Part shown: positions 5,899-11,383 of the stretch, piece after piece
Layout: each line of letters opens with the position of its first letter
Numbering within the stretch: position 1 is the stretch's first letter
DNA from: Clostridia bacterium
GTDB taxonomy: Bacteria > Bacillota > Clostridia > Oscillospirales > Acutalibacteraceae
Reading direction: 5' to 3'
Assembly: GCA_900763035.1 (NCBI GenBank)
Contig: CAAFIS010000300.1
Coordinates: 1 to 11,383 of the forward strand
Length of the DNA stretch: 11,383 bases
Notes under the pieces: model-generated
The model's database searches: none
Told to the model about the DNA's origin: nothing
Seen by the model: only the letters and a program-made list of their open reading frames with translations
Position numbers and translations under genes: made by a program

Positions 5899-8678
5899 AA
5901 AGACTGCATATCGTATCGAATTCCCATCTTGACCGGGAGCACCGGCACGAATTCCAAGAAACGCGGCTGATGATGGTCGAGATGCTCGACGACGTGATCC
6001 GGATCATGGAAGAAGATCCCACGTACCGCTATTTCACGCTGGACGGACAGGCGATCGTGCTGGACGATTATCTGGAGCTGCGCCCGCAGATGCGCGACCG
6101 GCTGACCGCGCTGATCCGCGCGGGCCGGCTGCAGATCGGCCCGTGGTACAGTCTGGTGGACTGCTATTCCGTTATGCCGGAGAGCATCATCCGCAATCTC
6201 CTCGTCGGGCGACGGGTGTGCCGCGAATACGGCAGCCCGGACGGTCTGCCGATGCCGGTGGGATATTCCATCTTCTCGTTCGGTCAGATGGCGCAGCTGC
6301 CGCAGATCTATGCCGGGTTCGGCATCCGCGACATCGTGTTCTACAAGGGCGCGTCGGCCAAGGTGCTGCCGCACAGCGAGTTCATCTGGGAGGCACCGGA
6401 CGGCACGGCGGCCTTCGCTACCCGGCTGGGCCGCGAGAAGCGGTGGAACTTCTTCTTTGATTTCGACATTCCCGTCATTCTCGGCGGCGATGCGAAAAAG
6501 CCCGGCTGGCAGAGCCGGTTCACCGACGGCAGCAAGCTGTGCCACTTCATCGATCCGGCGCACAAAAAATGGTATGCCACGGAGCTGACGCCCGACCGGC
6601 GGATCCGCGAGGAGCAGATCGAGCCGTCGCTCACGCGCGTACTTTCGCTGCTGGATGAAACGCTGGCCGAGCATGAGCTGCTGGGCTTCGACGGCACGGA
6701 CTTCACCTCGCCGCTGTGCGAGATCCCGCAGATCATCCGCATGATCAACGAGCGGCACGAGGGAGAGCTTGCCCTTGTCCACAGCACGCCGCAGGCATAT
6801 TTTGCCGCCGCGCGGGCGGACATCGATCCGCAAAAGCTGCAGCATTACACGGGCGAGATGCGCTTTGGCCCGGCCGGTCACGTCCACTGCGAAACGATGG
6901 GCACGAACACCGAGATCAAGCAGGCGATATGGCGCGCCGAGAACACGATCATGCAGCAGCTGGAGCCGATGACGGTCATGCTGCACCGCATGGGCGGGCA
7001 GAGCGACCGCGAGAGCCTGCGCTACCTGTGGAAGCTGCTGCTGTCCACCCACGCGCACGACTCCGTCCACGGCTCCGGTGACCCCAAGATCAAGGGCGAT
7101 GACCTGTGGCGTATCGCCCAGGCGCAGGCGTTGGCGAACAGCCTATTGCGACGCACGGGCGAGGCGCTGTGCCGCAAGATCCGCTTTGCGGACGACGGCA
7201 GCATCAACGTCGTGATCTGGAACACGACGCCGTATGCTCGCAGCGAGATCGTGGAGCTGACGCTGGATCTGCCGCAGGAGGAGCGCGTGGAGAGCTTTGC
7301 GATCTGCGACGAGCAGGGGCAGCCGATCGACTTCTATCCGCTGGGCGAAGAAAAATTCGATCTGGCCAGCATCCACCGCACGAACCGCCCGAAGTCGGTA
7401 TATTGCGACCGGCGCACGGTGCTGATCCCGATCGAGGATTTGCCCGGTCTGAGCTACCGCACGCTGCACGTCACCCGCAAGGTGGGCAGCGACGCGACCT
7501 CGACCAATCCGTTCCCGGAGGGCGTGTTCCCGTATGCGCCGATCGCCAAGAGCCCGAGCGTGATGGACAACGGCCGCATCCGCGTGACCTTGCGCGACGG
7601 CTTTATCGACGTGGAGGATCACGAAACGGGGCTGACCGCCTCCGGTCTGTGCGCGTTCGAGAGCGTGGGGTCGAGCGGCGACTTCTGGGTGCACCGTGAG
7701 CCGATGCACAACACGACCGTGACCTCCGTACACGGCAAAACGAAGCTGGAGCTGCTGGAGAACAGCGCGCTGCGCGCCGTTTGCCGCATGACCTGCACGA
7801 TGGACATCCCGCGCGGGCTGAACGCCGCGCGCGACCGCCGTTTGGCGGAAACAGACCCTGTCGAGGTGGCGACGACGATCACCGTGACACGCGGCAAAAA
7901 GCGGATCGACTTCGTGACGGAGCTGACGAACACCGGCCGCGACCAGCTGTTCTCCGTCACGTTCCCCACCGGCATCGCGACCGAAACGGCCGACTGGGAG
8001 GCGCCCTTCGAGGTGCGCCCGCGCCCGATCGACCCCGTGACGAACGACCATCTGAAGCACGGGCCGGAGCTGTCGCGTCAAGCGATGCAGGGCTATCTGG
8101 ACGTGCATGAGAAAGGGCGCGGCATGGCGCTGTTCACCAAGGGCATCCGCGAGGCGGAAACGTTCACCGACGGCGATGCGCGGATCCGGCTGACGCTGTT
8201 TCGCGCCTGCACCGGCACGTTCCCGATCCACAACGATCTGCTGATCGGCTTTGACGAGGAGCCGAGCCAGTGCCTTGGCCCGCAGCGCTTCGCCTATGCC
8301 GTGCAGCTGCACGACGGCACGGCCGACATGGGCTGCGCCTGCCGCCTGTACCAGACGGATCTGCTGGCGACCGAGGTCGGCTGCGGCAGCGCGGGCGACC
8401 AGCCGGAGCGGCAGCAGCTGTTTTCGCTTTCCGATCCGCGTGTGGCGGTCAGCGCCGTCAAGCTGTGCGAGGAGGGCGACGGCTACATCGTGCGCCTGAA
8501 CGATCCTTATGGCGAGCCGCTGCACGTGACCCTGACGTGGCCGCATTCGGTCGCCCGTGTGGAACGCACGGCGCTGGACGAGGAGGGCGGCGAGGTGCTG
8601 GGCGAGAACTGCGCGGCGCTGACGTTAGATATCCCGGCCTATAAGATCGTGACGCTGCGGGTGCGCGAGCGCGCCTGA
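5895..8678 (+). CDS. Glycoside hydrolase family 38 (alpha-mannosidase-like) protein with nucleophile Asp replaced by Phe
   Basis: This 927-residue, signal-less protein has the size and full architecture of bacterial GH38 alpha-mannosidases. The catalytic N-domain begins HIVSNSHLDREH (H11 and D13, matching zinc ligands in the family HWDRE motif). GPWYSLVDCY and ESIIRNLLVG follow the MngB pattern. The middle helical domain contains YLWKLLLSTHAHDSVHG, where H388 matches the third metal-binding His. GTD269 aligns with the acid/base Asp of the family G(D/S/H)D motif. A beta-rich C-domain fills roughly residues 440-927. The anomaly is at residues 123-131: G-Y-S-I-F-S-F-G-Q stands where the family has GYLPDSFGx, so F127 replaces the Asp that is both nucleophile and zinc ligand. 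The substrate could be an alpha-mannoside or another glycan; activity may be altered or absent. Start: ATG 5895 with AAGGAG nine bases upstream, overlapping the previous stop. It is the last gene of the operon. Confidence 0.88.
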   Translation: MKRLHIVSNSHLDREHRHEFQETRLMMVEMLDDVIRIMEEDPTYRYFTLDGQAIVLDDYLELRPQMRDRLTALIRAGRLQIGPWYSLVDCYSVMPESIIRNLLVGRRVCREYGSPDGLPMPVGYSIFSFGQMAQLPQIYAGFGIRDIVFYKGASAKVLPHSEFIWEAPDGTAAFATRLGREKRWNFFFDFDIPVILGGDAKKPGWQSRFTDGSKLCHFIDPAHKKWYATELTPDRRIREEQIEPSLTRVLSLLDETLAEHELLGFDGTDFTSPLCEIPQIIRMINERHEGELALVHSTPQAYFAAARADIDPQKLQHYTGEMRFGPAGHVHCETMGTNTEIKQAIWRAENTIMQQLEPMTVMLHRMGGQSDRESLRYLWKLLLSTHAHDSVHGSGDPKIKGDDLWRIAQAQALANSLLRRTGEALCRKIRFADDGSINVVIWNTTPYARSEIVELTLDLPQEERVESFAICDEQGQPIDFYPLGEEKFDLASIHRTNRPKSVYCDRRTVLIPIEDLPGLSYRTLHVTRKVGSDATSTNPFPEGVFPYAPIAKSPSVMDNGRIRVTLRDGFIDVEDHETGLTASGLCAFESVGSSGDFWVHREPMHNTTVTSVHGKTKLELLENSALRAVCRMTCTMDIPRGLNAARDRRLAETDPVEVATTITVTRGKKRIDFVTELTNTGRDQLFSVTFPTGIATETADWEAPFEVRPRPIDPVTNDHLKHGPELSRQAMQGYLDVHEKGRGMALFTKGIREAETFTDGDARIRLTLFRACTGTFPIHNDLLIGFDEEPSQCLGPQRFAYAVQLHDGTADMGCACRLYQTDLLATEVGCGSAGDQPERQQLFSLSDPRVAVSAVKLCEEGDGYIVRLNDPYGEPLHVTLTWPHSVARVERTALDEEGGEVLGENCAALTLDIPAYKIVTLRVRERA

Positions 8679-8694
8679 GCGGAAAAGAAAAAAA

Positions 8695-8722
8695 GCCCCG
8701 CGCTCCGAGAGGAGCGCGGGGC
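8695..8722. terminator. Bidirectional rho-independent terminator between convergent genes
   Basis: A perfect 12-bp stem (8695-8706 with 8711-8722) encloses a GAGA loop. Read on the minus strand it is followed by a long T-run (the complement of AAAAGAAAAAAA at 8683-8694), giving a strong terminator for the yitT-like gene. On the plus strand it is followed only by GATGCTTTT, so it is weaker for the glycan operon, though the stem should still help. It lies 16 bases after the operon stop and 7 bases after the minus-strand stop. Confidence 0.9.
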
Positions 8723-8729
8723 GATGCTT

Positions 8730-9599
8730 TTACATGACCTTTTTGAAATTGCCCACCGTTTCGCGCACGGTGGAGATGTAGGCGAACGAGCCGGGGAAAT
8801 CCTGCAGCACATTTTGGAACGCCACGACCTGATGCTTGTTGACCACGCAGATCAGCACCTCTTTGCCGCGGTGGGTGTACATCCCCGTGGCGGGGATGAC
8901 GGTGACGGTGTGGCGCAGATCGCGGATCAGGCGCTGGGAGAGCTCCTCCGCCTGCTCGGTGACGACCTCGAACTTGACGGCTTCCTTGCCGCCCTGCAGG
9001 ATGGAGTTGCTGACCCGGCCGACGATGAAGCAGTACACGATGCACAGCAGCACCGGCTCCAGCCGGTAGCCGTAGACGAAATACGACAGCACAGCCACGA
9101 CGATGTTCAGCCCGAAGATCATCCATACAAGGTCGATGTACGACTTGCGGCGGCGCAGCAGGGCGGCGATGACGTCCGTGCCGCCGGTGGAGCCAAGGTG
9201 CTTGAGCGTCAGCCCCGCCGTGAAGCCGCCGACCACGCCCGCTGCCACGGGAGCGAGCAGGGTGCTGGTGCCGTTATCCGTATGATAGGCGAAAAAGCTG
9301 AGATCGAACTGCTCGAACAGCAAGATCGCGCCGGAGAAGGCGACGACGTAGGCACCGGAGCGCAGGGCGAAGCGCCGGTCGAGCCGGAAGAAGGCGAGCA
9401 GCAGCAGCGGAAGGTTGACGAGCAGGTTCATGTACCCGATGCGAAAACCGAAGGCGTACTGCACCATCGTGGCCAGACCGTTGATCCCGCTGGGGGCGAA
9501 GGCGTTTTGCAGAACGAAGATGTGATAGCTGAGCGCCGAGAGCACGGCGCACAGCACGATCACGGTGTAGCTGCGCAGGGTGGCGGTGTATCGTTTCAT
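8730..9599 (-). CDS. YitT family membrane protein (DUF161 plus DUF2179)
   Basis: This 289-residue integral membrane protein belongs to the YitT family, whose transport role is not established. The N-terminal two thirds hold about five or six hydrophobic segments, with the family pattern APSGINGLATM near the start and a second half containing HLGSTGGTDVIAALLRR. The last ~80 residues are a soluble DUF2179 domain (FEVVTEQAEELSQRLI, GKEVLICVV, DFPGSFAYISTVRE). ATG 9599 is chosen: AAAGGG lies ten bases upstream and the length is normal. The in-frame ATG at 9632 would have no ribosome site and would lie about nine bases after the predicted transcription start. The gene is monocistronic, convergent with the glycan operon and divergent from dus, so it is probably unrelated to glycan use. 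Confidence 0.9.
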   Translation of the reverse strand: MKRYTATLRSYTVIVLCAVLSALSYHIFVLQNAFAPSGINGLATMVQYAFGFRIGYMNLLVNLPLLLLAFFRLDRRFALRSGAYVVAFSGAILLFEQFDLSFFAYHTDNGTSTLLAPVAAGVVGGFTAGLTLKHLGSTGGTDVIAALLRRRKSYIDLVWMIFGLNIVVAVLSYFVYGYRLEPVLLCIVYCFIVGRVSNSILQGGKEAVKFEVVTEQAEELSQRLIRDLRHTVTVIPATGMYTHRGKEVLICVVNKHQVVAFQNVLQDFPGSFAYISTVRETVGNFKKVM

Positions 9600-9609
9600 C
9601 GGTCGATAT

Positions 9610-9615
9610 CCCTTT
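9610..9615 (-). promoter_or_regulatory. Ribosome binding site deciding the YitT-like start
   Basis: On the minus strand AAAGGG stands ten bases before ATG 9599. No comparable site precedes the alternative ATG at 9632, which supports the shorter protein. Confidence 0.6.
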
Positions 9616-9624
9616 CCGCGGTTT

Positions 9625-9638
9625 TGCGCCATGGCGCA
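9625..9638. promoter_or_regulatory. 14-bp perfect palindrome at the yitT-like transcription start, candidate operator
   Basis: TGCGCCATGGCGCA reads identically on both strands. It begins ten bases downstream of the minus-strand -10 box, so it would occupy roughly +3 to +16 of the transcript. That position suits a repressor site; a loopless palindrome makes a poor RNA hairpin. No regulator can be named from the sequence. Confidence 0.4.
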
Positions 9639-9647
9639 TTTTGCCCC

Positions 9648-9676
9648 ATTATACCACAGGACGGAAAATTTCGCAA
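9648..9676 (-). promoter_or_regulatory. Sigma-A-type promoter for the yitT-like gene
   Basis: On the minus strand a perfect TATAAT (-10, plus-strand 9648-9653) stands 17 bases from TTGCGA (-35, plus-strand 9671-9676). The predicted start is near 9641, giving a leader of about 40 bases to ATG 9599. Confidence 0.8.
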
Positions 9677-9737
9677 CCGGTCGAAAAAAGGGCTGGTCAA
9701 ACCGGGATCTTTCCGCTATAATAAAAGAGTTGCGAAA
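9669..9737. repeat. 9-bp inverted repeat flanking the divergent promoters
   Basis: TTTCGCAAC (9669-9677) and its exact reverse complement GTTGCGAAA (9729-9737) are 51 bases apart. The left arm covers the -35 box of the yitT-like promoter. The right arm covers the expected transcription start of dus. It could be a shared regulator site; a chance match is possible at this length. Confidence 0.4.
9694..9722 (+). promoter_or_regulatory. Sigma-A-type promoter for dus-maf
   Basis: A perfect TATAAT at 9717-9722 is preceded, after a 17-base spacer, by TGGTCA (9694-9699, four of six bases as in TTGACA). The predicted start is near 9729. The promoter lies back to back with the minus-strand promoter without overlapping it. 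Confidence 0.75.
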
Positions 9738-9827
9738 AAACGATCCGCCGGATACGGCAGGACGGCAGCAAAGGGAAAAAGGACCGCCTGCTTTCGGCGG
9801 GGCGGCGACAAAGGACAGGGAACGGGC
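9729..9827 (+). other. 5' leader of the dus-maf transcript
   Basis: About 100 untranslated bases separate the predicted transcription start from ATG 9828. The leader is purine-rich near its end and contains only a weak 5-bp hairpin (CCGCC at 9784-9788 with GGCGG at 9796-9800). I see no riboswitch core and no convincing leader peptide. Confidence 0.45.
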
Positions 9828-10823
9828 ATGAAGATCGGACAGACGCAGATCCGCGGCGCGGCGGGTCTGGCCCCGATGGCAGGGGTGGCGGACCGGGCGT
9901 TCCGGGCGCTGTGCGCCGGGTACGGTGCAGCCTTCGTCGTGGGCGAGATGGTCAGCGCTAAGGGACTGACCTACGGCGACAAAAAAAGCGAGGAGCTGCT
10001 GCGGCCGGACATGGCAGACGAAGGCGGGGAGCGCAGCGTGCCGACGGCGGTGCAGCTGTTCGGCGACGATCCGCAGATCATGGCGCAGGCGGCGCGTATG
10101 GCAGAGCAGTTATCGCCGGATTGGATCGATATCAACATGGGCTGCCCTGCGCCGAAGATCGTGGGCAACCACTGCGGCAGCGCACTGATGCGCGAGCCGG
10201 AGCTGTGCCGTCGTTTGGTGCAGGCGGTGCGCGACGCGGTACGGGTGCCGGTGACCGTCAAGCTGCGCAAGGGCTACAGCAAAACGGAGCCAAACGTGAC
10301 GGAGGTCGCCTTGGCGTGCGAGGCGGGCGGCGCGGATGCGATCGCCGTGCACGGGCGTACGCGCGACCAGATGTATGCGCCGCCGGTGGACTGGGACTGC
10401 ATCCGCGACGTCAAGCGCGCCGTGCGCGTGCCGGTGATCGGCAACGGCGACGTGACGGATGCGAAAAGCGCCGCGGCGCTGCTGGAGCATACCGGGTGCG
10501 ACGGCATCATGGTCGGGCGCGGGGCGCTGGGGCGGCCGTGGGTCTTTGCCGAGATCGAGGCCTACCTGACGCACGGCGTGCTGCTGCCGGAGCCGCCGCT
10601 GTCGACGCGCATGACGGTGCTGCTGCGGCAGGTGAGAGCGACCGTGCGCGACAAGGGCGAGCGCGTGGCGCTGCTGGAGGCGCGCAAGCACGCGGCATGG
10701 TATATGAACGGGCTGCGCGGGGCGGCGGGTTACCGCCGCCGGGCGGCGCAGATCGCGACCTTTGCCGAGCTGGAGCAGCTGTGCGCCGAGATCGTGCTGG
10801 CGGGCGAATGCGGGGAGGACTGA
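9828..10823 (+). CDS. dusB: tRNA-dihydrouridine synthase, DusB type
   Basis: This 331-residue cytosolic flavoenzyme reduces uridines in tRNA to dihydrouridine, using FMN and NADPH. It is an (alpha/beta)8 barrel followed by a short helical C-domain. Visible motifs in order are LAPMAGVADRAFR (about 14-26), INMGCPAPKI with the catalytic Cys106, GSALM, VTVKLRKGY, AVHGRTRDQMY, and the FMN-phosphate loop GNGDVTDA then GIMVGRGALGRPW. Length fits the DusB/nifR3 group, the usual type in Bacillota. ATG 9828 has AGGG seven bases upstream; the frame is open far upstream, but that part overlaps the divergent promoter region and has no family similarity. The gene has its own promoter near 9694-9722. It runs into maf with one base between stop and next ATG, so the two are one transcript. 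There is an extra Cys just after the catalytic loop (GNHCGSA), of unknown meaning. Confidence 0.95.
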   Translation: MKIGQTQIRGAAGLAPMAGVADRAFRALCAGYGAAFVVGEMVSAKGLTYGDKKSEELLRPDMADEGGERSVPTAVQLFGDDPQIMAQAARMAEQLSPDWIDINMGCPAPKIVGNHCGSALMREPELCRRLVQAVRDAVRVPVTVKLRKGYSKTEPNVTEVALACEAGGADAIAVHGRTRDQMYAPPVDWDCIRDVKRAVRVPVIGNGDVTDAKSAAALLEHTGCDGIMVGRGALGRPWVFAEIEAYLTHGVLLPEPPLSTRMTVLLRQVRATVRDKGERVALLEARKHAAWYMNGLRGAAGYRRRAAQIATFAELEQLCAEIVLAGECGED

Positions 10824-10824
10824 C

Positions 10825-11383
10825 ATGGAAGAGCTGATCTTGGCATCCGCCTCGCCGCGGCGGCGGGAGATCCTGACGCTGGCGGGCGTGCCGTTTTCGG
10901 TATGCCCTGCCGAGGACGGGGACGTCCCGGCCGGGCTGACGAACGAGCGGCGCGTGCAGGCGCTGGCGCGCGGGAAGGCGGCCGCCGTGGCGGGGCGCTT
11001 CCCCGGCCGGCTGATCTTGGGCGCGGACACGATGGTGGAGCTGGACGGGCAGATGCTGGGCAAGCCCCGCACGGCCGATGAGGCGGTGGAGATGCTGCTG
11101 CGCCTGCAGGGGCGCGAGCACCGCGTGCTGACCGGTGTGTGGCTGATCCGTGCGGACGAACGGGGCGGCATCGCGCGGGAGGACGGCTTTACCGACGCGG
11201 CTGCGGTGCGTTTTTTCCCGATGAGTGCGGAGGAGGCGCGCGCCTACGTTGCGACGGGTGAGCCGATGGACAAGGCGGGCGCCTACGGCATCCAAGGGTA
11301 TGGGATGCGCTTCGTCGAGGGGATCTGCGGCGATTTTTATACCGTCATGGGGCTGCCCGGCGGCAAAACGCTCCGCTTTTTGC
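10825..11383 (+). CDS. maf: Maf family nucleoside triphosphate pyrophosphatase (3' end beyond window)
   Basis: The first 186 residues of a Maf/YhdE-type house-cleaning enzyme are visible. Enzymes of this type hydrolyse non-canonical or surplus nucleotides such as dTTP and UTP to the monophosphate and pyrophosphate. Motifs seen are LASASPRRREIL (6-17), GADTMVELDGQMLGKP with the catalytic-type Asp68, HRVLTGVWL, and TGEPMDKAGAYGIQGYG followed by FVEGICGDFYTVMGLP. The EPMDKAGAYGIQG form suits the YhdE (dTTP/UTP) branch better than the YceF (m7GTP) branch. The family is usually about 190-200 residues, so only the last few codons are missing. ATG 10825 starts one base after the dus stop, and its GGAGG (10814-10818) lies inside the dus 3' end. 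Translation is therefore probably coupled. Confidence 0.93.
   Translation, partial: MEELILASASPRRREILTLAGVPFSVCPAEDGDVPAGLTNERRVQALARGKAAAVAGRFPGRLILGADTMVELDGQMLGKPRTADEAVEMLLRLQGREHRVLTGVWLIRADERGGIAREDGFTDAAAVRFFPMSAEEARAYVATGEPMDKAGAYGIQGYGMRFVEGICGDFYTVMGLPGGKTLRFL

Noticed and set aside
6693..6704. Thr268 as a second lost zinc ligand in the GH38 protein
   Set aside because: I first paired GTD with a metal His. The motif instead corresponds to the acid/base G(D/S/H)D element, and the metal His is found later as H388 in HAHDS, so only the nucleophile position is changed.
5094..7070. A 658-codon minus-strand frame across the beta-helix and GH38 genes
   Set aside because: Same artefact of codon bias: no ribosome site, no recognisable domain, fully covered by real genes on the other strand.
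7143..8546. A 467-codon minus-strand frame inside the GH38 gene
   Set aside because: Low-complexity Arg/His/Ala product antisense to a conserved enzyme; no start signal.
9784..9800. Hairpin in the dus leader as an attenuator or riboswitch
   Set aside because: The stem is only 5 bp, has no T-run after it and no partner structure; the sequence is simply GC-rich.
8724..9827. In-frame upstream extension of dus to 8724
   Set aside because: It runs through the terminator region, the antisense of the yitT-like gene and both promoters. Family similarity begins only at ATG 9828.

Overview
The window is GC-rich bacterial DNA with strong G/C bias at third codon positions. It probably comes from a Clostridia-type Bacillota (Oscillospiraceae/Ruminococcaceae-like gut lineage). 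The pointers are LplB/LplC-type sugar permeases, a lipoprotein signal ending in LTAC, Shine-Dalgarno (SD) sites of the AGGAGG kind, a YitT-family membrane protein and a dus-maf pair. This placement is inference from gene content, not from a marker gene.

Region 1 (1-8678, + strand) is the downstream part of one compact carbohydrate-utilisation operon. In order it holds the 3' end of an LplB-like permease, an LplC-like permease, a cytoplasmic beta-helix protein, a surface lipoprotein paralogous to it, an unrelated third beta-helix protein, and a glycoside hydrolase family 38 (alpha-mannosidase) homologue. Gaps are 20-26 bases, and the last two genes overlap as ATGA. The likely logic is that the lipoprotein acts on a glycan outside the cell, the ABC transporter imports the product, and the three signal-less enzymes finish it inside. 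The solute-binding protein should lie upstream, beyond the window. No ATPase is seen, as is common for this transporter type, which often borrows a shared ATPase.

The most unusual features are in this operon. The GH38 homologue keeps three metal/acid-base positions (H11, D13, H388, and D269 as putative acid/base) but has Phe127 where the family has its nucleophilic, zinc-binding Asp. The two paralogous beta-helix proteins share a WRDGFH...GDDAFN signature in which one Asp is followed 23 and 24 residues later by an Asp pair, recalling GH110 alpha-galactosidases.

Region 2 (8679-9827) is the operon boundary. A 12-bp hairpin terminator lies between the operon and the convergent yitT-like gene. 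Beyond that gene lies a short divergent control region with two good sigma-A-type promoters, a 14-bp palindrome and a 9-bp inverted repeat.

Region 3 (9828-11383, + strand) is a housekeeping pair: tRNA-dihydrouridine synthase, then a Maf nucleotide pyrophosphatase cut off by the window end. No RNA genes, CRISPR arrays, insertion sequences, attachment sites or origins were recognised. No gene-free stretch exceeds 300 bases.
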